DNA of 13,536 nucleotides from an uncultured Eubacteriales bacterium (GCA_900321645.1 ONWZ01000094.1:1-13536), one strand, 5' to 3'. Shown: positions 1 to 6,903, counted from the stretch's first letter. Notes: generated by a model not told the origin, from the letters alone. A program made the numbers and translations.

Positions 1-894
1 ATCACCATTCATATATATTTCATCATTCGTGGATGTATATACTAAATCAATTCTTCTATCGACTAATAATAATTTAAATGATTCATACACTTCATTTAAT
101 AAAAGTTCTATGTCAAATTCTTCTTTATTTATTTTAATCTTACTATATTCCATAAAATCAGCAATGACATTTAAACTACGATCAATTTCTGATTTAATAA
201 TTCCAATATATTTTTTACTCTTACTTTGATTATTTAAATCAATCATATCCAAGTATCCTTTACATACGGCAATTGGATTTTTTATTTCATGTGTTAGTTT
301 AAATAATGAATCTTTAATTTGACTTTCCTTATTTATATTATTAACCAGTGAATATAATGAACTGACATTATTAGCTGATTTAAATAAATATAACAAAAGG
401 AAAGTAAAAAGATAAATGATCATGATATAACCAAATAAATTAATAATATGATAGATATTATCATACGTCTTCATAAAATATTCAAAAGAAATAAATATTC
501 CTTGAATAATGGCACTTATTTTTAAGAACAAATAATTAAATTCTTTTCTTTTTAGTAGTAATAAATATGTTATTAAATAACCTAAATATTTTAAACTGAC
601 AATATAGATATTTAAATCATATTTAAAATAACTAAGCATGATAATAATAATTGATAAAATAGCCCCTAAAAAACCTTCTTTTTTAAAATAACATACTAAT
701 ACCGGAATATTACATAAGATTAAAAGATGCACCTCTTCTAAATCATAAAGACTTAAATATAAAGATAAAAAGATCGTAATGATAAATGTAACATCCGCTA
801 ATTTTTGATTATTTAATGAATTGTAACAACTAAGGACTAAATATATTAAAATAGGAAAAGTAATTAAAATCATTCTAATAATGATATTCTCCAT
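1..894 (-). CDS. Membrane sensor histidine kinase, partial (C-terminal ATPase domain beyond window)
   Basis: The minus-strand frame is open from an ATG at 894 to the window edge: 298 codons, no stop. About the first 175 residues are mostly hydrophobic, with roughly six membrane segments (around 3-20, 34-54, 59-73, 78-95, 100-130 and 155-175) and no sizeable extracellular sensor loop. A linker leads to a HisKA dimerisation/phosphoacceptor domain with the H-box LTHEIKNPI at residues 200-208; His202 is the predicted phosphorylation site. The second HisKA helix follows (about 218-245). The frame runs off at residue 298, about where the N box should begin, so the N, G1, F and G2 ATP-binding boxes are not visible. 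The overall form, many helices then HisKA with little sensor loop, recalls KinB-like kinases of Bacilli. GGTGAGG lies just before the ATG, and no regulator gene is visible in the window. Role as a sensor kinase is secure; the signal and partner are unknown. Confidence 0.9.
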   Translation of the reverse strand, partial: MENIIIRMILITFPILIYLVLSCYNSLNNQKLADVTFIITIFLSLYLSLYDLEEVHLLILCNIPVLVCYFKKEGFLGAILSIIIIMLSYFKYDLNIYIVSLKYLGYLITYLLLLKRKEFNYLFLKISAIIQGIFISFEYFMKTYDNIYHIINLFGYIMIIYLFTFLLLYLFKSANNVSSLYSLVNNINKESQIKDSLFKLTHEIKNPIAVCKGYLDMIDLNNQSKSKKYIGIIKSEIDRSLNVIADFMEYSKIKINKEEFDIELLLNEVYESFKLLLVDRRIDLVYTSTNDEIYMNGD

Positions 895-904
895 AACCTC
901 ACCA

Positions 905-943
905 ATTATATTGTAATATACCTCTTATGTCGAAATTTGTCGA
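905..943 (-). promoter_or_regulatory. Candidate promoter of the histidine kinase gene (two registers)
   Basis: Preferred reading: -35 TCGACA (943-938), 17-bp spacer, -10 TATATT (920-915), giving a start near 908 and a leader of about 14 nt that includes GGTGAGG. A second reading ten bases closer pairs TCGACA (933-928) with TATAAT (910-905), also at 17 bp, but transcription would then start inside the ribosome site. Both -35 candidates are complements of the TGTCGAA repeats. Inferred from sequence only. Confidence 0.5.
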
Positions 944-954
944 ATTATGTAGAA
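928..954 (+). promoter_or_regulatory. Three tandem Spo0A-box-like sites at 10-bp period
   Basis: The plus strand reads TGTCGAA at 928-934, TGTCGAA at 938-944 and TGTAGAA at 948-954, each separated by 3 bp. The known Spo0A recognition core is TGNCGAA; the first two copies match it exactly and the third differs at one base. The array covers the candidate -35 elements of the kinase gene. An exact 10-bp repeat puts the three sites on one face of the helix, as expected for cooperative binding. Whether the effect would be activation or repression cannot be read. The Spo0A gene itself is not in the window. Confidence 0.5.
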
Positions 955-969
955 TAATAAAAAAATGTC

Positions 970-995
970 AAAAAAAATAGTCCTAAGACTATTTT
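970..995 (-). terminator. Rho-independent terminator of the EIIB-like gene
   Basis: AAAATAGTC (974-982) and GACTATTTT (987-995) form a 9-bp stem with a 4-base loop. On the minus strand a run of T follows. The stem overlaps the stop codon (TAG, 991-989) and isolates the kinase gene from the gene before it. Confidence 0.85.
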
Positions 996-1303
996 AATTC
1001 ACGAATATATTTTTTTAATTGTTTAGCATCATTACCAAAGATAATCTTTAACTGATCATCAATTTCAACAACTCCTTGAGCTCCCAGTTTAATAATTCCC
1101 TCTTTATTGGCTTTTGTAATATCCTTTAAAGTTACTTTGAATCTAGACATTTCTAATTCTGTTTCTAAGATATTATCTTTACCACCTAATAATTCCACTA
1201 ACTTATTAAATTCAAGTGCCACATCCTTACGATTACTCTTCGCAATTGCAAAGGCAATTATTAAAAAAACAACAATTATAAATACATATTGATACCATTG
1301 CAT
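989..1303 (-). CDS. Single-pass membrane protein with EIIB(Glc)-like domain lacking the phospho-Cys
   Basis: The protein has 104 residues: one membrane helix (about 6-22), a short basic stretch, then a domain of about 75 residues resembling the EIIB domain of glucose-family PTS permeases. The family pattern is clear: LLGGKDNI (38-45), a strand with SRFKVTLKD (53-61), IKLGAQGVVE (71-80) and the closing IIFG (87-90). In E. coli IIBGlc the phosphorylated Cys sits in ACITR; here the same position is Glu51 (EMSR). It therefore cannot accept phosphate as normal EIIB does, and there is no EIIC domain beside it. A regulatory or structural role is possible; the function is unknown. The ATG at 1303 is chosen over an in-frame GTG at 1312 because GAGGTG (1315-1310) lies 6 nt before the ATG and overlaps the GTG. 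It has its own promoter and terminator. Confidence 0.8.
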   Translation of the reverse strand: MQWYQYVFIIVVFLIIAFAIAKSNRKDVALEFNKLVELLGGKDNILETELEMSRFKVTLKDITKANKEGIIKLGAQGVVEIDDQLKIIFGNDAKQLKKYIRELK

Positions 1304-1321
1304 GATACACACCTCTAGTAA

Positions 1322-1350
1322 ATTATACTATAAAATAAAAAATATAACAA
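1322..1350 (-). promoter_or_regulatory. Promoter of the EIIB-like gene
   Basis: TTGTTA (1350-1345) and TATAAT (1327-1322) are 17 bp apart on the minus strand. The predicted start near 1315 leaves a very short leader, about 12 nt. Confidence 0.6.
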
Positions 1351-1359
1351 TATTATTGT
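1347..1359. promoter_or_regulatory. Dyad between divergent -35 elements
   Basis: ACAATA (1347-1352), one base, then TATTGT (1354-1359) form a perfect inverted repeat. It overlaps the -35 of both the leftward EIIB-like gene and the rightward operon, so one bound protein could affect both. The region is very AT-rich, so chance is a real alternative. Confidence 0.3.
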
Positions 1360-1384
1360 CTAAAATTATCAAATTTGATATAAT
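1356..1384 (+). promoter_or_regulatory. Promoter of the duplicated-domain protein / glycosidase operon
   Basis: TTGTCT (1356-1361) and TATAAT (1379-1384) with a 17-bp spacer. The spacer contains most of a 14-bp perfect palindrome, TATCAAATTTGATA (1367-1380), which is a possible operator. The start site would be near 1391, just before GAGGTGG at 1395-1401. Confidence 0.65.
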
Positions 1385-1408
1385 TAAAAAAGTAGAGGTG
1401 GTAATAAA

Positions 1409-2725
1409 ATGAAAAAACTAAGTTTTCAAAAAGTATTTTGCTTTATAAGTTTTCTATTTATCTTATCTTGTTGTATTTTTTATGGCACTAGATTTTTAAA
1501 ATTATTTATTGAGAATCATAAAGAGGCGGTAAGTGAAAAGAATTCATTAGCCAAAGTACTAAAAGAAAAAAATGAAGAAAATGAAAATTTTAAATCTGTA
1601 AATGGCCAAACATATTTTGTTGGTAAAGAAGAAAATAATTATCTATTATTTTCAAATATCTTATGGCGTATTATTAAACTAAATGATGATAATTCAATTA
1701 CTGTCATTAGTAATAACGCCCTAACTTCCCTAGCCTTTGGCAAAGGAGAAGGTTTTAATGAATCAGAAATCTTTAAATGGTTAAATAAATCTGATAAAGA
1801 ATATTCTGGCATTTTAGAAAATGCTCTAGATACTAATTATTTACAAAAAACGGTATCTTGTACAAGTAAAGTTGATGAATTAACTAATAGTCCCTGTACT
1901 GATGATGAAAACAAAGATAACTACTTTACCCTATTACCAATTGCTGATTATTTAAATATTGGTTCTAAAGATAGCTATCTAGCGATTGATGAATACTTCT
2001 ATTTAAGTAATATGACAACTGAAAATAGAACTTGGTATGTTGATGATACCGGTAATGGTAAGATGGGAAATGGTACTGATGTCCTTGGTATAAGACCAGT
2101 TATGACCATTAAAGCTAATGCTGATTTTGCGGGTGGTGATGGTACTAAAGATAATCCATATACGATTGAAAAAGAAAATAGTCTATTCGGTAGTTATGTA
2201 AAATTAGGTGATGATATTTGGCGTGTCTATGAAATAAAGGATAATACCCTTAGATTAATGCTTAATGATTATTTAAAAGTAAGTGGCAATAATTTAACTT
2301 ATCGTTATTCCAATAATAGTTCATATCATAATGATACAGCTTCAGGCAGTATTGCTTATTACTTAAATAATGATTTCTTAAATAAATTATCATATAAAGA
2401 TAAAATAGCCGAAATTAAATGGCCTAATGGTTATTACAATAGTAGTACTGATTTTGATTATACAAATGCCTTAAAGGCTGAAGTTGATACCAAAGTAGCC
2501 TTGATGAGTATTGGTAATATATTCTTGAATCCAGAATTATATAATTACTTTACAATGACTGGTTCAAAAGAAAAAAGCAACATGGTTTATATCGTCGCGG
2601 AAGATAAAAGAAATTATCCAAGACAAATTGGTTCTAGTGTCAATGTCATACCATGTATCAGCATTGATAAAAGTATATTAACAAAAGGAAATGGTACTAA
2701 AAATAGTCCATTTGAAATGGAGTAA
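1409..2725 (+). CDS. Membrane-anchored extracellular protein with two copies of a WxI-type domain
   Basis: The 438-residue protein starts with a hydrophobic helix (about 8-32), probably an uncleaved anchor. A charged, probably helical stretch (36-62) follows, then a large region that should lie outside the cell. This region is two related copies of one unit. Copy 1 opens with SNILWRIIKLNDDNSITVIS (82-101) and closes with GIRPVMTIKANADF (227-240) and GDGTKDNPYTIE (243-254). Copy 2 opens with GDDIWRVYEIKDNTLRLML (267-285) and closes with VIPCISIDKSI (413-423) and GNGTKNSPFEME (427-438). The units resemble DUF6273-like surface domains known from Firmicutes, a resemblance recalled from memory and not searched. 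No catalytic motif is evident. Cys151 and Cys163 might pair. The start has GAGGTGG 7 nt upstream. The phosphodiester glycosidase gene follows after 3 nt, so the two are probably co-translated and work at the surface together. Confidence 0.8.
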   Translation: MKKLSFQKVFCFISFLFILSCCIFYGTRFLKLFIENHKEAVSEKNSLAKVLKEKNEENENFKSVNGQTYFVGKEENNYLLFSNILWRIIKLNDDNSITVISNNALTSLAFGKGEGFNESEIFKWLNKSDKEYSGILENALDTNYLQKTVSCTSKVDELTNSPCTDDENKDNYFTLLPIADYLNIGSKDSYLAIDEYFYLSNMTTENRTWYVDDTGNGKMGNGTDVLGIRPVMTIKANADFAGGDGTKDNPYTIEKENSLFGSYVKLGDDIWRVYEIKDNTLRLMLNDYLKVSGNNLTYRYSNNSSYHNDTASGSIAYYLNNDFLNKLSYKDKIAEIKWPNGYYNSSTDFDYTNALKAEVDTKVALMSIGNIFLNPELYNYFTMTGSKEKSNMVYIVAEDKRNYPRQIGSSVNVIPCISIDKSILTKGNGTKNSPFEME

Positions 2726-2728
2726 ACT

Positions 2729-3763
2729 ATGAGTAAAAGAAAGAAAAGTAAAAATAAAGGATTAAAATGGACAATCTTATTTATCATTCTTGATCTACTA
2801 GCAATTGGTGGCTTTGTCATGATGTATGGCCCTTGGGATAAAGTTAGAAACTTCTATGTCAATACGGCTATGAAGACCAAAGATCACCAATATTTAGCTA
2901 AAGTTTTCTATAGTGATAAAACAATTAATGATATCATTAACAGTAACTATTTCATCGAAATTAAAGAAAAAGTAAAACTTGATGATGTTGTAATTGATAC
3001 TGCTCCTAAAGCAAGCTATAAAAACAAATATGATGAAGAAATTTTAACTCGCGATGGTAATAATGAAGATTATAAAATAATCAATCTAAAAGTAGGTATT
3101 TCAAAAGCTTATTTAGTAGCTATCTACAAGCCAGATAAAGTTACCCTAATTCGCGCTAAAAACTTTAATATCGGTAGATATGGAGAGCAAGTAACTTACA
3201 TGTGTAACCGTTATAATGCCTCTGTATGTATCAATGGTGGTGGCTTTGTCGATGAAGGAATTGGTTCCGACATTCCACTTGGTTATGTTATCGATGACGG
3301 AGAAATAGTATGGCCATCAAGTAGTTGGGATACTAGAAAAGGAAATCTAATCGGTTTCAATAAAGAAGGAAAATTATTATTATTATCTAATTCAACTGGT
3401 GAAGATGCTCTATCTGAAGGTATGGTTGATGGTTTAGAATTTGGACCATTCTTAATTGTCAATGGTAAACCATTAGAAATTGTTGGTGACCCTTGGGGTA
3501 AATCACCAAGAGTTGCGATTGGTCAAAGAAAAGATGGTGTTGTCTTATTCCTAGTTATTGATGGCGAAAACTATATCGACGGTGCCTCTTTACAGGATGT
3601 CGTTGATGTCTTAACTAGATATGGTGCTTACAATGCCGCTAATCTAGATGGTGGCCACTCTTCTTCCTTAGCTGTTAACGGTGTCTTATATAATAATCCG
3701 CCAGCGATTGCTAAAAGACAAGGTGGAAGATACGTCGTTACTGGATTTGGTTTATTAAAATAA
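2729..3763 (+). CDS. Membrane-anchored phosphodiester glycosidase (NAGPA / DUF2233 family)
   Basis: This 344-residue protein has a basic N-terminus, one membrane helix (about 13-33), a linker of about 100 residues and a C-terminal NAGPA domain (about 110-344). Family signatures are NGGGF (169-173), GKSPRVAIG (257-265), the strand VVLFLVIDG (271-279) and LDGGHSSSL (306-314). The mammalian enzyme, N-acetylglucosamine-1-phosphodiester alpha-N-acetylglucosaminidase, removes GlcNAc from a phosphodiester on lysosomal enzymes. Bacterial members are often labelled exopolysaccharide proteins and mostly lack known substrates. Topology puts the domain outside the membrane, so a phosphodiester-linked sugar in a wall polymer is a plausible target, but this is inference. 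The ATG is 3 nt after the upstream stop, with GGAG inside the end of that gene, so translation is probably coupled. The terminator shared with recA follows. Confidence 0.88.
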   Translation: MSKRKKSKNKGLKWTILFIILDLLAIGGFVMMYGPWDKVRNFYVNTAMKTKDHQYLAKVFYSDKTINDIINSNYFIEIKEKVKLDDVVIDTAPKASYKNKYDEEILTRDGNNEDYKIINLKVGISKAYLVAIYKPDKVTLIRAKNFNIGRYGEQVTYMCNRYNASVCINGGGFVDEGIGSDIPLGYVIDDGEIVWPSSSWDTRKGNLIGFNKEGKLLLLSNSTGEDALSEGMVDGLEFGPFLIVNGKPLEIVGDPWGKSPRVAIGQRKDGVVLFLVIDGENYIDGASLQDVVDVLTRYGAYNAANLDGGHSSSLAVNGVLYNNPPAIAKRQGGRYVVTGFGLLK

Positions 3764-3770
3764 TATAAAA

Positions 3771-3800
3771 ATAAAAACAGAGATTATTTCTCCGTTTTTT
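3771..3800. terminator. Two-way terminator between glycosidase operon and recA
   Basis: ACAGAGA (3777-3783) pairs with TCTCCGT (3789-3795) around a 5-base loop. On the minus strand the single mismatch becomes a G-U pair and T-rich sequence follows, which suits recA. On the plus strand an A-C mismatch weakens the stem but six T follow. The two genes converge here. Confidence 0.75.
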
Positions 3801-4806
3801 CTTTATCTTTCTTTTTACTAATACCGTAATGTTCACGAACTTGCTCTTCGATTTCTTTTCTAAAATCGGCATTACTCTTAACTAACAATTTAGCATTTTC
3901 ACGTCCTTGTGCTAACTTCTCACCCTTGTAAGAGTACCATGCGCCACTCTTTTCAATAATATTTGCTTCGGCAGCTAAATCAATTAATTCACCGCTTTGA
4001 CTAACTCCTTCACCATACATAATATCGACAGCAGCGCTCTTAAATGGAGGGGCTACTTTATTCTTGACAACTTTAATAATAGTCCTATTGCCAACTACAT
4101 CCGTACCATTCTTAATTTGTTCTCCTCTTCTGATATCCAATCTAACAGATGAGTAATATTTAAGCGCTTTACCGCCAGGTGTTGTTTCTGGATTACCAAA
4201 CATAACACCCACTTTTTCACGTAATTGATTGATAAATATTACAATCGTATTCGTTTTATTGATAGATCCTGATAGTTTTCTCAAAGCTTGGCTCATTAGT
4301 CTTGCTTGTAAGCCAACATGACTATCCCCCATCTCACCATCGATTTCCGCTTGTGGTACTAATGCTGCAACTGAATCGATAACAATAATACTTACTGCTT
4401 CACTTTTAACTAAAGCATCACATATTTCTAGTGCTTGTTCACCGGTATCTGGTTGGCTAAGTAATAGTTCATCGATATTAACTCCTAAATTACTTGCATA
4501 TACTGGATCTAGTGAGTGCTCAGCATCGATAAAGGCTGCTCTTCCTCCGGTCTTTTGTACTTCGGCAATCGCATGCAATGCAAATGTTGTTTTACCAGAT
4601 GACTCTGGTCCAAATATTTCAATTATTCTTCCTTTGGGATATCCTCCTACCCCAAGTGCTATATCTAAAGAAATAGAACCACTAGATACCACATCTATTT
4701 CCATATTCTTTTGTTCCCCTAATTTCATTATTGCGCCTTTCCCAAATTGTTTTTCAATATCTGCCAATACTTGTTCCAAGGCTTTATCTTTCTCTACTGT
4801 TTTCAA
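3784..4806 (-). CDS. recA: Recombinase RecA
   Basis: RecA coats single-stranded DNA as an ATP-dependent filament, drives strand exchange in recombinational repair, and triggers LexA self-cleavage in the SOS response. The 340-residue protein is full length for the family. Visible are the N-terminal helix with QFGKGAIMKLG (20-30), Walker A GPESSGKT (66-73), AEHSLDP (95-101; AEHALDP in most RecA), Walker B IIVIDS (140-145), loop L1 around GEMGDSHVGLQARLMSQ (157-173), and loop L2 from FINQLREKVGVMFGNPETTP (191-210). The C-terminal tail is short and rich in Lys and Glu. The start is TTG: GAGGAGG (4820-4814) lies 7 nt before it, and the frame begins MKTVEKDKALEQ as expected for RecA. The gene has its own strong promoter. 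In Bacillus cinA precedes recA; here the preceding gene is an LtaS homologue. Confidence 0.98.
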   Translation of the reverse strand: MKTVEKDKALEQVLADIEKQFGKGAIMKLGEQKNMEIDVVSSGSISLDIALGVGGYPKGRIIEIFGPESSGKTTFALHAIAEVQKTGGRAAFIDAEHSLDPVYASNLGVNIDELLLSQPDTGEQALEICDALVKSEAVSIIVIDSVAALVPQAEIDGEMGDSHVGLQARLMSQALRKLSGSINKTNTIVIFINQLREKVGVMFGNPETTPGGKALKYYSSVRLDIRRGEQIKNGTDVVGNRTIIKVVKNKVAPPFKSAAVDIMYGEGVSQSGELIDLAAEANIIEKSGAWYSYKGEKLAQGRENAKLLVKSNADFRKEIEEQVREHYGISKKKDKEKTEK

Positions 4807-4813
4807 TTTTTTT

Positions 4814-4820
4814 CCTCCTC
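4814..4820 (-). promoter_or_regulatory. Strong ribosome binding site that fixes the TTG start of recA
   Basis: GAGGAGG is followed by seven A residues and then TTG (4806-4804). No ATG or GTG lies at a suitable distance, and RecA homology begins here. Near-perfect pairing with 16S rRNA probably makes up for the weak start codon. Confidence 0.85.
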
Positions 4821-4838
4821 TAATATCAGTACATTCTA

Positions 4839-4867
4839 ATTATATAATGCTTTTTTTATTTTGTCAA
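4839..4867 (-). promoter_or_regulatory. Consensus sigma-A promoter of recA
   Basis: TTGACA (4867-4862) and TATAAT (4844-4839) with a 17-bp spacer match the housekeeping consensus exactly. This is the best promoter in the window. The start is expected near 4832, giving a leader of about 26 nt. Confidence 0.9.
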
Positions 4868-4871
4868 TACT

Positions 4872-4904
4872 TTTTGCAAACAATTGTTTGCAAAATCTGC
4901 AAAC
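4872..4904. promoter_or_regulatory. 24-bp perfect palindrome plus an extra half-site upstream of recA
   Basis: Bases 4872-4895 form an uninterrupted perfect palindrome; each half is TTTTGCAAACAA. It can also be read as two TTTGCAAA units around CAATTG. TGCAAAC recurs at 4898-4904. The palindrome ends 4 bp upstream of the recA -35. It does not resemble the Bacillus LexA box CGAAC-N4-GTTCG, and no T-run follows on either strand, so it is not a terminator. Most likely a binding site for an unidentified dimeric regulator. Confidence 0.65.
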
Positions 4905-4933
4905 CCTTATGTTTACTATTTTAATTACTGTAA

Positions 4934-4965
4934 AAAAAGAAAAACAAGAAATAAATTCTTGTTTT
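4934..4965 (-). terminator. Terminator of the LtaS-like pair
   Basis: AAAACAAGAA (4941-4950) and TTCTTGTTTT (4956-4965) form a perfect 10-bp stem with a 5-base loop. On the minus strand a T-rich tract follows (4940-4932). The stem overlaps the stop codon of the second LtaS-like gene. Confidence 0.9.
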
Positions 4966-6898
4966 AATCTAATTTTTTTGTAAGATCATATACGATTATA
5001 TCATTCGATACTTCAATTATTTTATCAGCATATTCACTTCGACTACTGATATAGTCACTATCGAGGACACTATTCGATATTGTATATGATTCATTATCTT
5101 TAGCATTATAATATATCTTATCGGTAATATATGAACTATCTTTAAAGACGACAATACCATCTTCTTTTTTAATACCCATTATATCTTTACCTAGAGCATA
5201 TTTATTATAAACATTTAACATGTTCCCAATTGTTGGCAAAACATCAATCATACCCATAGGGGTAGTTATTTTGGTACTACTCGTCATATCTTTACTCCAG
5301 ATAATAAATGGCACTTTCTTATTTAGTTCATAATCATAATCATTAAATTCAACATAGTTTTCGTCTTCTTCGTTATACAAAGTATCATTTTCAAAATCAT
5401 AATTATACATATAATCATATTGTTTTTTAGCTATTCTTGCATCATGATCACCATAGATAATAACAACAGTATTATCAAGTAATCCAGCTTCATCCATATC
5501 GTTAATAAAGTTACCAATCGATTTATCCATATAATTAACTGATTTAAGATATCTTCCAATCATCATATTATTGATGTATTCTCTTCTGACTGTTTCACCA
5601 TCTATATTAACTTCCATACTCAAATCTAACTCATTATATAACTCTACATCCTTCCATGGAGTATGATTCGTTAAGGTAATTAATGTTCCATAATATGGTT
5701 CTCCGACATTTTCTTTAATATCTTTAATCATCGGTACAACTTGTCTAAAGAACGACTCATCTGATAATCCTAAGCCATATTCTTCATCGATAACAAAAGC
5801 ACTTTTATCATACATCTTGTCATAGCCCATATTGATATGCATTGCTTTTCGGTTCCAAAAATCGCCGACATTACCATGCATACTAAACACATAATAGCCT
5901 TTATTCTTAAGTAAATTTTGAATTGTTACAAAATGATCATTGTAATAGTTAACAAACACTGTACCATTATTTGATGGTAATAAACTAGTCGCATAAGTAA
6001 ATTCGGTATCACTACTTGTTCCAACCCCTACTTGTGCATAAAAATTATCAAAGTATATTCCTGAATTAACTAATTTATTTAAATTAGGCGTTATTTCTTG
6101 ATTATTTAATTCAAGACCAATCGTGAAGGCTTGCAAACTTTCTGCATGAATGGCAATAACATTCTTGCCCTCAAAGATTCCAGTATATTTATTATTCTTT
6201 TTCTCTTTTCTATTTTCGTTATAATAATCATTAGTCTTTTTATAAGCATTATCATACCCAAAAACGTTATTAAATTTTGGTTTTAAACTCTGTATAATAT
6301 CATCAATTTGATAAACATATGGTCCCCATGAATTAAGCACCATCGTTCTATTCCATAATTTATATAGCCTACTGAAAGAACTATATGGTGGTAAAGAGCA
6401 GCCAATCCCTAGGCAAACAATTACCACAGCCATTGATTTCAGAAAAGCCATCTTATTTACTCTGTATTCTTCGGGATGTTTTCTTCTAACAACAAACATT
6501 GCCACAAATAACCATAAATAAGTTAAATCACATGGACGTATGACCATTTCCATAACTGCATCACCAACATCTTTAACAAAAACCGATGTTGCTAATAATG
6601 ATACCGAGATGAATGATGAATAATAATTATAATATAAGGAATTAGTAACACACGTCGTAATCATCAAAAAGGTCGCAATCCAGTAATAAGCGTTTCTCCT
6701 TTTCTTTTTAACAATGAGTGATATTCCTAACAGCAACATAATAACAGCCATATCAAAGAAAATTGATCTTAATTGAAATGCCCCAGTTGTAAACAATCTA
6801 AGTAAAATAGCATTCAAAAAATTACCAAACACAAATAAATTACTTGTTTGATGCTCACATATCCACGGAATCATCTTTTTTCTCATAATACCACACAT
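4964..6898 (-). CDS. LtaS-type lipoteichoic acid synthase / sulfatase-family phosphotransferase (second of pair)
   Basis: LtaS enzymes move glycerol phosphate from phosphatidylglycerol to a growing lipoteichoic acid chain outside the membrane. The 644-residue protein has about five N-terminal membrane helices (within 20-170), a linker, and a sulfatase-fold domain (about 243-575). Likely metal ligands are Glu253 (HAES) and Asp484-His485 (YGDHD). Also visible are HGN (341-343) and FWNR (347-350), a typical LtaS stretch, and NHTP (411-414). The nucleophile region is GTSSDTEF (293-300). Aligned to the S. aureus GKTSDSEF, the nucleophile Thr position holds Ser295, with Thr294 next to it. The start is uncertain: the ATG at 6898 lies 5 nt after the previous stop with AAAGGG too close, and an in-frame ATG at 6886 is possible. 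The exact polymer is unproven; relatives include primases and other phosphoglycerol transferases. Confidence 0.88.
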   Translation of the reverse strand: MCGIMRKKMIPWICEHQTSNLFVFGNFLNAILLRLFTTGAFQLRSIFFDMAVIMLLLGISLIVKKKRRNAYYWIATFLMITTCVTNSLYYNYYSSFISVSLLATSVFVKDVGDAVMEMVIRPCDLTYLWLFVAMFVVRRKHPEEYRVNKMAFLKSMAVVIVCLGIGCSLPPYSSFSRLYKLWNRTMVLNSWGPYVYQIDDIIQSLKPKFNNVFGYDNAYKKTNDYYNENRKEKKNNKYTGIFEGKNVIAIHAESLQAFTIGLELNNQEITPNLNKLVNSGIYFDNFYAQVGVGTSSDTEFTYATSLLPSNNGTVFVNYYNDHFVTIQNLLKNKGYYVFSMHGNVGDFWNRKAMHINMGYDKMYDKSAFVIDEEYGLGLSDESFFRQVVPMIKDIKENVGEPYYGTLITLTNHTPWKDVELYNELDLSMEVNIDGETVRREYINNMMIGRYLKSVNYMDKSIGNFINDMDEAGLLDNTVVIIYGDHDARIAKKQYDYMYNYDFENDTLYNEEDENYVEFNDYDYELNKKVPFIIWSKDMTSSTKITTPMGMIDVLPTIGNMLNVYNKYALGKDIMGIKKEDGIVVFKDSSYITDKIYYNAKDNESYTISNSVLDSDYISSRSEYADKIIEVSNDIIVYDLTKKLD

Positions 6899-6903
6899 AC
6901 CCT

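Noticed and set aside
29..229. Plus-strand open frame of 66 codons
   Set aside because: It lies antisense within the HisKA region of the kinase gene, which has strong family motifs; no ribosome site or homology supports it.
1304..1312. GTG at 1312 as start of the EIIB-like protein
   Set aside because: The GTG overlaps the GAGGTG ribosome site itself; the ATG at 1303 has proper spacing.
1409..1480. Lipoprotein signal at ILSCC in the duplicated-domain protein
   Set aside because: Hydrophobic sequence continues well past the Cys (CIFYGTRFLKLF) and the residues before it fit a lipobox poorly; a membrane anchor is simpler.
2614..2820. Minus-strand open frame spanning the junction of the two plus-strand genes
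   Set aside because: It is antisense to two well-supported coupled genes and lacks a ribosome site or recognisable motif.
4872..4895. recA upstream palindrome as a transcription terminator
   Set aside because: No T-run follows on either strand, and the LtaS-like operon already has a good terminator at 4934-4965.
4634..4924. Plus-strand open frame over the recA 5' end
   Set aside because: It is antisense to conserved recA sequence and crosses the recA promoter and palindrome; a shadow frame.
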